Position numbers and translations under genes: made by a program. DNA of 64,000 nt, taken from positions 124,001 to 188,000 of the forward strand of contig JACKKY010000003.1 of the NCBI GenBank assembly GCA_024236175.1, read 5' to 3'. This document shows positions 19,371 through 27,967 of this stretch, piece by piece (the first letter of the stretch is position 1; each line of letters starts with the position of its first letter). This DNA is from Novosphingobium sp. Its GTDB lineage: Bacteria; Pseudomonadota; Alphaproteobacteria; Sphingomonadales; Sphingomonadaceae. A model generated the notes under the pieces. The model was not told where the DNA came from. It ran no database searches and worked only from the letters and a program-made list of their open reading frames with translations.

Positions 19371-19739
19371 TTAGCCGAGGGCCACTGCATTCATCTTGTT
19401 GCCGTCGGGATCGCGCCAGTATGCGCAATAGAATCCGTTCGGGCGTTCTCCCGGAGGGCCTTCGTCGCTGCCGCCGTTGGCCATGGCCGCGGCATGGAGC
19501 CTGTCGACCTGGTCGCGGTCCTTGGCGCCGATCGTCGCCATCACGCCGTTGCCGAAAGTCGCCGGGTTGCCGTCATAGGGCAGGGTGATGGCAAAACCGA
19601 TGCCGACGCCGGGATTGGCCCAGAAGATCGCCTTTTCGGTCTCATTGGTGCGCCCGCAACCCAGCTCGGCGGCAAGCGCATCGTAGAAGCGGCCGGCGCG
19701 TTCCAAATCGCGGGTGCCGAAACAGACATTGATGATCAT
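19371..19739 (-). CDS. VOC (glyoxalase/bleomycin-resistance fold) protein
   Basis: A 122-residue protein with the VOC pattern: INVCFGTRDLERAGRFYDALAAELG at the start, and FYCAYWRDPDGNKMNAVALG at the end, which holds the usual metal-site glutamate position but reads Asn-Ala-Val here. The fold is shared by glyoxalase I, dioxygenases and antibiotic-binding proteins. This single-domain small type is often annotated as a putative lyase, and its substrate is unknown. It lies 27 bp after the Xaa-Pro peptidase gene start-to-stop direction, on the same strand. Confidence 0.78.
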   Translation of the reverse strand: MIINVCFGTRDLERAGRFYDALAAELGCGRTNETEKAIFWANPGVGIGFAITLPYDGNPATFGNGVMATIGAKDRDQVDRLHAAAMANGGSDEGPPGERPNGFYCAYWRDPDGNKMNAVALG

Positions 19740-19766
19740 CGTTTCCTCTTCCTCGTCCTGGCCGCT

Positions 19767-21587
19767 TCAGAGCGGCGTGCATTGCGACTTGAGCCAGTCG
19801 AGCGCCGCGCCGTCAAGCCGTGGCCCGACAGTTTCCAGCACCGTGGCGTGATAGGCGTTCCACCAGGCTATCTCGTCGGGCGAGAGCAGCGAAGCTTCGA
19901 CAAGCGTCCGATCGATCGGAACCAGGGTCAGCACTTCGAAGCCCAGGAACTCGCCTTCGGCCCCCTCGATGTCGCGCGGCTCGACCAGCAACAGGTTTTC
20001 GACACGGATACCGTAGGCGCCTTCCTTGTAGTAGCCCGGCTCGTTCGAGAGGATCATGCCCGCAAGCAGTTCCTGCTCGGTTCCGCCGAACGCACCGCTC
20101 TTCTTCGAGATGCGTTGCGGCCCTTCGTGGACGGAAAGAAAGCTGCCGACGCCGTGACCGGTGCTGTGAGCGTAGTCCAGCCCGGCGGACCAGAGGAATT
20201 GCCGGGCAAGCGTGTCGAGCTGGCTGCCGTTCGTGCCCTTGGGAAAGGTGATCCGTGACAGGGCGATGTTGCCTTTCAGCACGCGGGTGAAACGGTCTTT
20301 CACTTCGGCCGGCGGTGCATCGGGGCCGATCCAGACCGTGCGGGTGATATCCGTCGTGCCTGCAGGATACTGGCCGCCGGAATCGACGAGATAGACGCTT
20401 CCCGGCGCAAGCGTACGGCTGGTCTCCGGGCTCACCCGGTAGTGGACGATGGCGCCGTTGGGGCCGCTGCCGGAAATCGTATCGAAGGAGAGGTCGCGCA
20501 AGTCGCCCGTCTCGCGGCGGAACTCATGGGCCTTGTCTGAGGCCGAGAGCTCCGTGACATGGCCCTTGGGGCCTTCCACCGAGAGCCAATGCAGGAAGCG
20601 CGCCATCGCAGCGCCGTCCTGGACCTGTGCGGACCGGTGCCCTGCCTGTTCGACCGGATTCTTCTGCGCCCTGGGCAAGGATGTCGGATCGCTCTCCTCG
20701 ACCACTTCGGCGCCGCTGTTCTCGAGTATCGAGAATATCGCCGTGACCGAACTCTCGGGATCGACGGCAACACGCTTTTTCGAAAGCGCTTCCAGAGCGG
20801 GCACGAATTCGGTGTCGGGCAGGATACGCACGGAATTGCCGAGATGCTGCCGGAGTTCAGGCGTGACCTTGGCTTCCGCGATGTAAAGATCGGCAGTGCC
20901 GTCCGTGTTGGCGATGGCGAAGGCGAGCGTGACCGGCGTGCGATCGATGTCGCTGCCTCGGATATTCAGCAGCCATGCGATCGAATCGAGCGCGCTGATC
21001 ACAGCGGCGTCGAGGTTCTTCTCCTTCAGCCATTCCGCCAGCGCGGCACGCTTGGCTTCGCTCGGCTGGCCTGAAAGAAGGTCCTCGTGAACAATCGCTG
21101 GCGCCAGGGAAGGCGCCGGGCGATCCGTCCAGATGGCGTCGATCGGGTTTGTTTCCACCGCGACAAGCTCTGCCTTGCGGTCGGCCAGCGCCATGCCGGT
21201 ATTCGTCACCCACTGCCTGCCGTGGAGCCAGGGATCGTAGCCGATCCTTGCACCTTCGGGCGCGTGCTGCCCGAGCCACTTTGCCGGGCTGGTCTGGGGC
21301 ACGTCCTCGTAGGAATAGAACCGTGCATCCACCTGGTCGCGCACCTGCAGGGTGTATCGCCCGTCGATGAAAATCGCCGCGGCCGATTCCAGCGCCGCGT
21401 CTGACAGGATCACCGCCGTCCCTGTCGAACCGTTGAACCCGGTAAGCCATTCCAGTCGCTGGGCGTAGGCTCCGACATATTCGCTCATATGTTCGTCGGA
21501 AAGCGGCACGACGAACCCGTCGAGCCCCTGGCGGATGAGTTCCTTGCGCAGGGCGTTGAGCCGGGCCTCGTGGGTGTTCATCAGCAT
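19767..21587 (-). CDS. M24B Xaa-Pro aminopeptidase (aminopeptidase P family)
   Basis: About 606 residues. Two creatinase-like N-terminal domains (LDGFVVPLSDEHMSEYVGAYAQRLEWLTGFNGSTGTAVIL) precede the pita-bread catalytic domain. The metal ligands are visible: Asp in LVDSGGQY, Asp in GTTDITRTVW, His in STGHGVGSFLSVHEGP, Glu in LSNEPGYYKEG, and a last Glu in FEVLTL. It removes N-terminal residues before proline. No signal peptide is seen, so it is cytosolic. ATG at 21587 has AAGGA eight bases upstream. It is divergent from the oligopeptidase B gene with 28 bp between the starts. Confidence 0.92.
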   Translation of the reverse strand: MLMNTHEARLNALRKELIRQGLDGFVVPLSDEHMSEYVGAYAQRLEWLTGFNGSTGTAVILSDAALESAAAIFIDGRYTLQVRDQVDARFYSYEDVPQTSPAKWLGQHAPEGARIGYDPWLHGRQWVTNTGMALADRKAELVAVETNPIDAIWTDRPAPSLAPAIVHEDLLSGQPSEAKRAALAEWLKEKNLDAAVISALDSIAWLLNIRGSDIDRTPVTLAFAIANTDGTADLYIAEAKVTPELRQHLGNSVRILPDTEFVPALEALSKKRVAVDPESSVTAIFSILENSGAEVVEESDPTSLPRAQKNPVEQAGHRSAQVQDGAAMARFLHWLSVEGPKGHVTELSASDKAHEFRRETGDLRDLSFDTISGSGPNGAIVHYRVSPETSRTLAPGSVYLVDSGGQYPAGTTDITRTVWIGPDAPPAEVKDRFTRVLKGNIALSRITFPKGTNGSQLDTLARQFLWSAGLDYAHSTGHGVGSFLSVHEGPQRISKKSGAFGGTEQELLAGMILSNEPGYYKEGAYGIRVENLLLVEPRDIEGAEGEFLGFEVLTLVPIDRTLVEASLLSPDEIAWWNAYHATVLETVGPRLDGAALDWLKSQCTPL

Positions 21588-21615
21588 GGTTGCGGTCCTT
21601 GTAGCTTCACCATAG

Positions 21616-23700
21616 ATGCGAGCGATGACCGATACCACAAGTCTCAAAGCGCCTGTCGCGGTGAAAAAACCGCATTCATTCAGTCATCACGGCATCACCG
21701 TAACCGACGACTACGCATGGCTGCGCGATCCCGGATATCCGCAGGTGACGGACAAGGAAGTGCTCGATCACCTTGAAGCGGAAAACGCCTGGTTCGAGGC
21801 GCGAATGGCACCGCACCAGCCGCTTGTGGACATGCTGTTCCGCGAATTGCGCGCCCGTATCAAGGAAGCGGACAAGTCCGTGCCCCAGAAGGACGGCGAC
21901 TATCTCTACTGGATCGAGTTCGAGGAAGGCGCGGAATACAAGAAGTGGTGGCGCCGGCCGGTTGCGGCAGGCGACGACGGCGAGGCAGACCAGCTGATCC
22001 TGGACGAGGTCGCCCTGGCGCAAGGCAAGGAGTACTTCAGGCTCGGCGCCATCTCGGTCAGCCAGAATGGCAAGCTGCTCGCCTATTCGATCGACGACAA
22101 CGGTTCGGAACGTTTCACCGTTCGCGTCAAGGATCTCGAAACCGGCCAACTCCTTCCTGACGAGATCCCCGGCACGCTCTCCGCGCTGGTCTGGGTCGCC
22201 GGAGATACCGGGCTCGTCTACTCGCTCGCCAACGAGAACTGGCGAACCGACAACGCCAGGCTCCACTGGCTCGGGCAGGATACCGCGAGCGACATCGAGA
22301 TCTACCACGAGGATGACGAGGGCTTCCGGGTGAGTTCCTCCCTGTCGGCCAACGAGAAATGGCTGATCATCTCGACCAGCGATCACGAGACCAGCGAGGT
22401 CCGGCTGGTACCCGTCGCCGAGCCGCTGGCTGATCCCATCCTCGTCCGCCCGCGTGAAAAAGGCGTCGAGTACGATGCCGATGAACGTGAGGGCACGCTC
22501 TACATCCATGCCAACGACACCCATGAGAATTTCCGTCTGGCGACCGCGCCGCTCGACAATCCAGGCAAGTGGACGACGCTGATCGAAGGGTCCGACGAAT
22601 TCTACCTGACCGGCGTCGACCTGTTCCGGGACTTCTATGTGATCGAGGGGCGGCGTGGCGGGCTCGACCAGGTGGAGCTGCGCTACTACGACGATCCCGG
22701 CCGCAACGAGCCCATAGTCTTTCCCGAAGCGAGCTATACCGCCGGCCTGTCGGACAATCCCGAATGGGGTGTCGACAAGCTGAGGCTGTCCTACCAGTCG
22801 ATGGTCAGCCCGGCGACCGTCTACGACTACCATGTCGCCGACAAGCGGCTGGAAGTGCTCAAGGTGCAGGAAATCCCGTCGGGCTACGATGCATCGCTCT
22901 ATGTCACCGAACGGCTGGAAATACCCGCGCGGGACGGGACGATCATTCCGGTCAGCATCCTCATGCGCAAGGATCGCGAGCCGGCCGGGCCCTTGCACCT
23001 CTACGGCTATGGAGCATACGGGATCGCGATCGAACCGGGCTTTTCGACCTCGCGGCTCTCGCTGGTCGATCGCGGCTTTGCCTATGCCATCGCCCATATC
23101 CGCGGCGGCGACGACCTCGGGCGCGCCTGGTACAAGGCCGGAAAGCTGGAGCGGCGCACCAACACGTTCAACGATTTCGTCGATGTGGCCAGGGCGCTGG
23201 TCGACCGCGGCTTTACGATGCCGGGCCGGATCAGCATTTCCGGCGGCTCGGCCGGCGGCGAGCTGATGGGGGCCGTCGTCAATTCCGATCCCGACCTGTT
23301 CGGTGCGGTGGTCGCCCACGTTCCCTTCGTCGATGTGCTGGCGACGATGCTCGATGCCGACCTGCCGCTGACACCCGGCGAGTGGCCCGAATGGGGCAAT
23401 CCGATCGAGGACAAGGCGGCGTTCGAACTGATCCGCTCCTACAGCCCCTACGACAATGTGAAGGCCCAGGCCTATCCGCCGATGCTGGTCACCGCAGGCC
23501 TCAACGATCCCCGCGTGACATATTGGGAGCCGGCCAAGTGGGTGGCCAGGCTGCGTGAACTCAAGACCGACAGCAACGAACTGTTGCTCAAGACCAACAT
23601 GGGCGCGGGCCACGGGGGCAAGTCCGGGCGTTTTGAATCCTTGCGCGAGACGGCGGAGGAATTCGCGTTCATCCTGTGGCAGTTCGGCGTGGAGGCATGA
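21616..23700 (+). CDS. ptrB: oligopeptidase B (S9A serine peptidase)
   Basis: A 694-residue two-domain protein: an N-terminal seven-blade propeller that starts with HHGITVTDDYAWLRDPGYP, and a C-terminal alpha/beta hydrolase domain. The nucleophile is Ser545 in SGGSAGGELMG, and the catalytic His is about 666 in GAGHGGKSGR. The RGGDDLGRAWYKAGKLERRTNTFNDF region is typical of OpdB, which cleaves short peptides after Arg or Lys. An alternative ATG at 21625 is equally possible. The short intergenic space is shared with the aminopeptidase P gene, so two peptide-degrading enzymes share a promoter region. Confidence 0.93.
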   Translation: MRAMTDTTSLKAPVAVKKPHSFSHHGITVTDDYAWLRDPGYPQVTDKEVLDHLEAENAWFEARMAPHQPLVDMLFRELRARIKEADKSVPQKDGDYLYWIEFEEGAEYKKWWRRPVAAGDDGEADQLILDEVALAQGKEYFRLGAISVSQNGKLLAYSIDDNGSERFTVRVKDLETGQLLPDEIPGTLSALVWVAGDTGLVYSLANENWRTDNARLHWLGQDTASDIEIYHEDDEGFRVSSSLSANEKWLIISTSDHETSEVRLVPVAEPLADPILVRPREKGVEYDADEREGTLYIHANDTHENFRLATAPLDNPGKWTTLIEGSDEFYLTGVDLFRDFYVIEGRRGGLDQVELRYYDDPGRNEPIVFPEASYTAGLSDNPEWGVDKLRLSYQSMVSPATVYDYHVADKRLEVLKVQEIPSGYDASLYVTERLEIPARDGTIIPVSILMRKDREPAGPLHLYGYGAYGIAIEPGFSTSRLSLVDRGFAYAIAHIRGGDDLGRAWYKAGKLERRTNTFNDFVDVARALVDRGFTMPGRISISGGSAGGELMGAVVNSDPDLFGAVVAHVPFVDVLATMLDADLPLTPGEWPEWGNPIEDKAAFELIRSYSPYDNVKAQAYPPMLVTAGLNDPRVTYWEPAKWVARLRELKTDSNELLLKTNMGAGHGGKSGRFESLRETAEEFAFILWQFGVEA

Positions 23701-24092
23701 GCGAACGCTTCTCCCTCACCTTCACCGCGGGCCCAGAGCACATCGATGTCATGGGCCATGTCAACAATGCGGTGTGGGTGCAGTGGATGGAAGCGATCGC
23801 CACGGCCCACTGGCAGGCGGCCGCAGCGCCGGAGCATCAGGAAGCTTACGTCTGGGTCGTCACCCGTCACGAGATCGACTATCGCGGCAATATTCGCGAG
23901 GGCGAGAGCGTGACCGCCGAGACCTTCATCGAGACCGGGCCGAGCGGCGCGCGGTTCGATCGCTGCGTCGTGTTTCGCAATGCCGCCGGAAAGGCGATCG
24001 TCTCGGCGAAATCGACCTGGGCGATGATAGACCGCCGCAGCGGCAGGGTTCAGCGCGTGCCCGACGAGGTGGTCGCGCCATTCCTGCCCTGA
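23697..24092 (+). CDS. acyl-CoA thioesterase, hotdog fold (4HBT/YbgC type)
   Basis: A 131-residue single hotdog-domain protein. The active-site segment is HIDVMGHVNNAVWVQWMEAI, corresponding to the Asp-x-x-GHVNN signature of 4-hydroxybenzoyl-CoA-type thioesterases. Later come VTRHEIDYRGNIREGESV and SAKSTWAMID. It hydrolyses some acyl-CoA or acyl-ACP thioester; the chain type is not predictable. Its ATG overlaps the stop of the oligopeptidase gene, so it is coupled to it. Its TGA is directly followed by the stop codon of the opposing GGDEF gene within a TGATCA hexamer. Confidence 0.82.
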   Translation: MSERFSLTFTAGPEHIDVMGHVNNAVWVQWMEAIATAHWQAAAAPEHQEAYVWVVTRHEIDYRGNIREGESVTAETFIETGPSGARFDRCVVFRNAAGKAIVSAKSTWAMIDRRSGRVQRVPDEVVAPFLP

Positions 24093-25805
24093 TCAGGCAG
24101 CCGTCCTTGAAAGCTGTTGATGGCCGTCGAAGCCTCTGAGTTTCTCGCTCATCGTCCGGTTCCGCCCGGCCCCCTTGGCCTCGTAAAGCAGCCGGTCGCA
24201 ATGTGCGTAGAGCATCGAGAAATCGGCCGGAGTCAGGTTCGAGTGGGAATGCTCGACCAGACCCATGCTGGCCGTGACCATCCGGTCAATGCCGGCAACC
24301 TTGGCGGCGACACGGGCCGGGATGGCCTTGCGACGGCGCTCCGCACGCGCGGCTGCATTCTTCCCGCGCAGGAGGAGAAGGAATTCCTCGCCTCCGAGGC
24401 GAACGGAAAGCGTATCGTCGTCACCTTCTAGAGCGTCCGCCACTGCCTGGAGTACGTCGTCGCCCTTCGCGTGGCCGTAGCTGTCGTTGATGTCCTTGAA
24501 ATGATCGAGGTCGATCACCGCCATGGTCCGGAAACCCTCGCCCTGCAGCTCTTCGAAGCGGTCTTCGACGGCACGGCGATTGAGCAGGCCCGTCAGCGCA
24601 TCGCGTTCCGCCAGTTGGGCGAAGGTCCTGGACTGTTCCTTGGCGCTGTCGCGCTCCCGCCTGATAACCAGGAAACGGTCGGCCACGCCCAGCGATGCGA
24701 CAATGACCTCCCAGGCAATCGAGATATGCTGGGCAAGCTGCATCTCCATGGGGGCGTCAGTCAGTCCCATCGATGTGAACATCCGGATCGCTCCGGCAAG
24801 CATGATCGGGGTCCAGGCGGCGATCTGGAAATTCACCGCGCGGCTGCCGCGCAGCTTGGCTACAGCCATTGTCCAGATGAATATGCCGAGCACCGGCACG
24901 AAGGACGCGAAGTAGATCGGCGCAACGAGTGGGCGCAGGCTGCCGCCGGCGAACAGATAGAAGGCTGTCCATGCGGGTATCCACAAGGCCAGGCCGCGCA
25001 ACAGCCTGCGGTGCCTTCGGTCGAGTTTGTCCGGTTCCATGAAATCGGCCGAAAAGAGCGCCGCCGCCGCAACGCCGCCGCCCCAGCTGACGGCCGAAAG
25101 AAAGTTCAGCTGATCGATCGTCAGCGTCGCGAACCGGTTTATCAGGCCAGTGGTGACCACGGTCTGCAACAGCATGAACAGGACTGCGGCCGTATGCCAC
25201 ATCAGGAAGCGCTGCCGCAGGACGCGGTAATATGCGACGTTGAATGTCAGAGGCACGCATAGAATGCCGCAAATGCCTGCGAGCAGCAGCTCGAGGCGGA
25301 TGGACGCCGTGTCGCTCTGCGTCGGGATCAGACCGGCTTCCGAAACAATGCCGGTATGGCGCGGATTGTCGATTGCGAGGACCAGTTTCGCCGTCTGGCC
25401 CTGCAGCTCCGGCAGATCCACATACATGACCCAGTCGGAAGTCGCGGGGATTACGTCATCGGGCGTAACGACGCGGCTGGCACTGCGTCCGTCGATTCCG
25501 ATCAGCGTCAGGCGCATGGCATCGAAGCCGGTCAGCCTTGTGGCGAACCTGAGTTCCCGAGGTGCAGCCGCCTGGCCAAGGTCGAAGCGAAGAAAGGCGC
25601 GAGGGCGGGAGATCGACCAGTTTTCCGGACTGCAAGTCCAGCGCTTCGGCTCGGCCATCATTTCGGTGACGGACGTATCCAGATCGCCTTCGGCATGGCA
25701 CGTAGGCGCGATCGGAGCTGTTTCGGCAAGTGCGGGCCTGGCGGACAGCACGAACATGGCGGCGAGCCACCACAGAACAATGCGAGAAAGCGTACCCCAC
25801 GCCAT
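24093..25805 (-). CDS. 7TMR-DISM-type membrane diguanylate cyclase
   Basis: A 570-residue protein with a signal peptide (to about residue 27, ending ALAE), a periplasmic beta-rich domain resembling DISMED2, seven predicted membrane helices between about residues 180 and 375, and a C-terminal GGDEF domain. The active loop is LGGEEF, a form known to be catalytic, and the nucleotide-binding FEELQ and DLDHFKDINDSYGHAKGDDVLQ segments are intact, so it should make cyclic di-GMP. The RxxD inhibitory site is not seen (DDDT at that place), so product inhibition may be lost. The ligand sensed by the periplasmic domain is unknown. Confidence 0.86.
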   Translation of the reverse strand: MAWGTLSRIVLWWLAAMFVLSARPALAETAPIAPTCHAEGDLDTSVTEMMAEPKRWTCSPENWSISRPRAFLRFDLGQAAAPRELRFATRLTGFDAMRLTLIGIDGRSASRVVTPDDVIPATSDWVMYVDLPELQGQTAKLVLAIDNPRHTGIVSEAGLIPTQSDTASIRLELLLAGICGILCVPLTFNVAYYRVLRQRFLMWHTAAVLFMLLQTVVTTGLINRFATLTIDQLNFLSAVSWGGGVAAAALFSADFMEPDKLDRRHRRLLRGLALWIPAWTAFYLFAGGSLRPLVAPIYFASFVPVLGIFIWTMAVAKLRGSRAVNFQIAAWTPIMLAGAIRMFTSMGLTDAPMEMQLAQHISIAWEVIVASLGVADRFLVIRRERDSAKEQSRTFAQLAERDALTGLLNRRAVEDRFEELQGEGFRTMAVIDLDHFKDINDSYGHAKGDDVLQAVADALEGDDDTLSVRLGGEEFLLLLRGKNAAARAERRRKAIPARVAAKVAGIDRMVTASMGLVEHSHSNLTPADFSMLYAHCDRLLYEAKGAGRNRTMSEKLRGFDGHQQLSRTAA

Positions 25806-25853
25806 GGTGCCGATTGAACCACGGCCCGCTCAAGATAGAGTTAATCGGGCAGG

Positions 25854-26969
25854 TTAATTCAGCGCTTCGGAAACCGGCACGTAAGCGTACCCCAACTCGC
25901 TCGCGACAGCCTCGTAGGTGACCTGTCCGGCATGGACATTGAGCCCCTCGGCAAGATGCGGGTCGGCGCGAAGCGCCGCCTGCCAGCCCATGTCGGCGAT
26001 ATTCAGCGCATGTGGGAGCGTCACGTTGTTGAGCGCATAGGTGCTGGTGCGCGAAACCGCGCCGGGCATGTTCGCTACACAGTAGTGGACGATTCCATCG
26101 ACCAGGAATGTCGGTTCGGCGTGGGTGGTGGGATGGCTGGTCTCGAAGCAGCCGCCCTGGTCGATCGCGACATCCACCAGTACCGAACCGGACTTCATCG
26201 TCGCCAGCATATCACGGGTGACCAGCTTGGGGGCAGCCGCTCCGGGCACGAGGACCGCGCCGATCACGAGATCGGCCTGGGCAACGCTGTCGGCCAGATT
26301 GGCCTGGCTCGAAAAGCGGGTTTTTGCACGGGATTCGAAATGGATGCCGAGCCGCTCGAGCACTTCCGGATTGCGGTCCAGAACGGTTACGTCGGCCCCC
26401 ATCCCGACCGCGACCTGAGCGGCGTTGAAGCCGACAACGCCGCCGCCGATCACCGCTACCTTGCCGGGCATGACGCCGGGCACGCCGCCCAGCAGGATAC
26501 CCCTTCCGCCGTGTCCCTTTTCCAGGGCGCTGGCGCCGGCCTGGACCGCCATGCGCCCGGCGACCTGGCTCATCGGCTTGAGCAGCGACAGCGAGCGATC
26601 AGCCCCCGTGACCGTCTCGTAGGCGATGGCGGTGACGCCGGACCGGACGAGATCCGCAGTCTGTTCGGGGTCTGGAGCGAGATGCAGATAGGTGAACAGG
26701 ACCTGGCCCTCGTGGAGGAGCGCTCTTTCGGAAGCCTGCGGCTCCTTCACTTTCACGATCAATTCGCACTCGCCCAGCACATCGGCCGCGTTCGGTCTGA
26801 TTGTCGCGCCGGCTGCCTCGTACTCGCTGTCGGACGCGCCGATACCGCTGCCGGCTCCGCTTTCCACCCAAACTTCATGACCATGGGCACTCAGTTCGCG
26901 CACGCTTTCGGGTGTCAGGCCGACGCGGTACTCGTGGGTCTTGATTTCACGGACGGTGCCAACGCGCAT
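25854..26969 (-). CDS. ald: alanine dehydrogenase
   Basis: A 371-residue protein that starts MRVGTVREIKTHEYRVGLTPESV, contains VKVKEPQ with the substrate lysine, and has the NAD-binding VIGGGVVGFNAAQVAVGMGADVTVLDRN motif. It ends with a canonical AlaDH tail (NVHAGQVTYEAVASELG). It interconverts L-alanine and pyruvate plus ammonia with NAD. ATG at 26969 follows AAGGA by seven bases. An upstream TTG is rejected. It is divergent from the cupin gene, with a 155-bp region between them. Confidence 0.93.
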   Translation of the reverse strand: MRVGTVREIKTHEYRVGLTPESVRELSAHGHEVWVESGAGSGIGASDSEYEAAGATIRPNAADVLGECELIVKVKEPQASERALLHEGQVLFTYLHLAPDPEQTADLVRSGVTAIAYETVTGADRSLSLLKPMSQVAGRMAVQAGASALEKGHGGRGILLGGVPGVMPGKVAVIGGGVVGFNAAQVAVGMGADVTVLDRNPEVLERLGIHFESRAKTRFSSQANLADSVAQADLVIGAVLVPGAAAPKLVTRDMLATMKSGSVLVDVAIDQGGCFETSHPTTHAEPTFLVDGIVHYCVANMPGAVSRTSTYALNNVTLPHALNIADMGWQAALRADPHLAEGLNVHAGQVTYEAVASELGYAYVPVSEALN

Positions 26970-27124
26970 CGTCAATTCCTTTCCGGTCCTATGTAGTGGC
27001 TTGTTCCTCGCGTGGAACCCGGTGGCCGCGGGAATCGGACGAAGCTTAAACTTTGTTTACTCATACAGGTTAAGCCTCCCGAAGCTGCAATCCGCTACGC
27101 GGCAAACCGAAGGGGCCGACCGCA

Positions 27125-27967
27125 ATGTCTCACCTCGCGCCATCAAGTATCGTGGCCCTGGGAGACGCTTATCCGGATTCCGCAGCTCTCCTCGGCCACA
27201 ATCTGTCTTCGCATCCCCTGATGCAGCTCGATGCGCTTGCCGAAGCCGCGTTGCGGATGAAGCCGGAAAACGTCGACCGCAGGCTCGCCTATCCGGTCAA
27301 TGGTGATGAAGGCGGTTTTCCGCGCGCGCCGCAGGACGGCAAGTCGGCCGACGAAGTGGTCCGCACCGTTGCCGAGAGCGGCAACTGGGTGGGGCTGACC
27401 AACCTTGAGCAACTGCCGGAATATCGCCGGCTGCTCGAGGAAATCACGCAAGAGATTGCGGGAGTGACCAAGCCGCGGACAGGCGAAAGCCTCGACATGG
27501 TGGGCTTCCTGTTCATTTCCCCGCCGGGCACCTTCACGCCCTACCATTTCGATGCCGAATACAACATTCTCTTCCACATCAGCGGAAGCAAGCAGTTCGC
27601 CACCTATCCCACGGCCTCCCCGTTCATCGAGCCGGAGCTTCGCGAAGCCTATCACGAGAACGGCAACAACGTCCTGCCATGGCGGGACGAGTTCAGCCGG
27701 GGGGAACATCTCTTCACGCTTGAGCCCGGTGATGCGCTCTATGTGCCGTTCAGCATGCCGCACTGGGTCAGGGCGGGCGACGAGCCTTGCATTTCCCTGT
27801 CGGTCACCTGGCAGAGTTCATGGAGCCACCGCACCTGCAATGCGATGCGGCTCAACCACGCGCTGCGCAAGCGGGGTCTTGCGACATTCGAGACGCCGGC
27901 GTGGCCGCACAGTGCGCCCGTGCGCTCCACCGTCTACCGCGTGGCACACAAGGTCGGCCTGCTGTGA
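27125..27967 (+). CDS. cupin_8/JmjC-like oxygenase-fold protein
   Basis: A 280-residue protein. The centre carries a JmjC-like iron-site pattern: PYHFDAEYNILFHISGSKQF supplies His-x-Asp, and VPFSMPHWVRAG supplies the distal His, with Lys in SKQF in the usual 2-oxoglutarate position. So it may be an Fe(II)/2-oxoglutarate hydroxylase. It can instead be a non-enzymatic cupin. The N-terminal 100 residues are helical and unique to this group. The start ATG is preceded by AAGGGG. It overlaps the next gene by four bases (GTGA). Confidence 0.72.
   Translation: MSHLAPSSIVALGDAYPDSAALLGHNLSSHPLMQLDALAEAALRMKPENVDRRLAYPVNGDEGGFPRAPQDGKSADEVVRTVAESGNWVGLTNLEQLPEYRRLLEEITQEIAGVTKPRTGESLDMVGFLFISPPGTFTPYHFDAEYNILFHISGSKQFATYPTASPFIEPELREAYHENGNNVLPWRDEFSRGEHLFTLEPGDALYVPFSMPHWVRAGDEPCISLSVTWQSSWSHRTCNAMRLNHALRKRGLATFETPAWPHSAPVRSTVYRVAHKVGLL

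Noticed and set aside
25840..25858. TTAA-N9-TTAA between the ald stop and the GGDEF gene as a CtrA box
   Set aside because: The spacing is wrong (nine instead of seven) and it lies at the end of ald rather than ahead of a suitable start.
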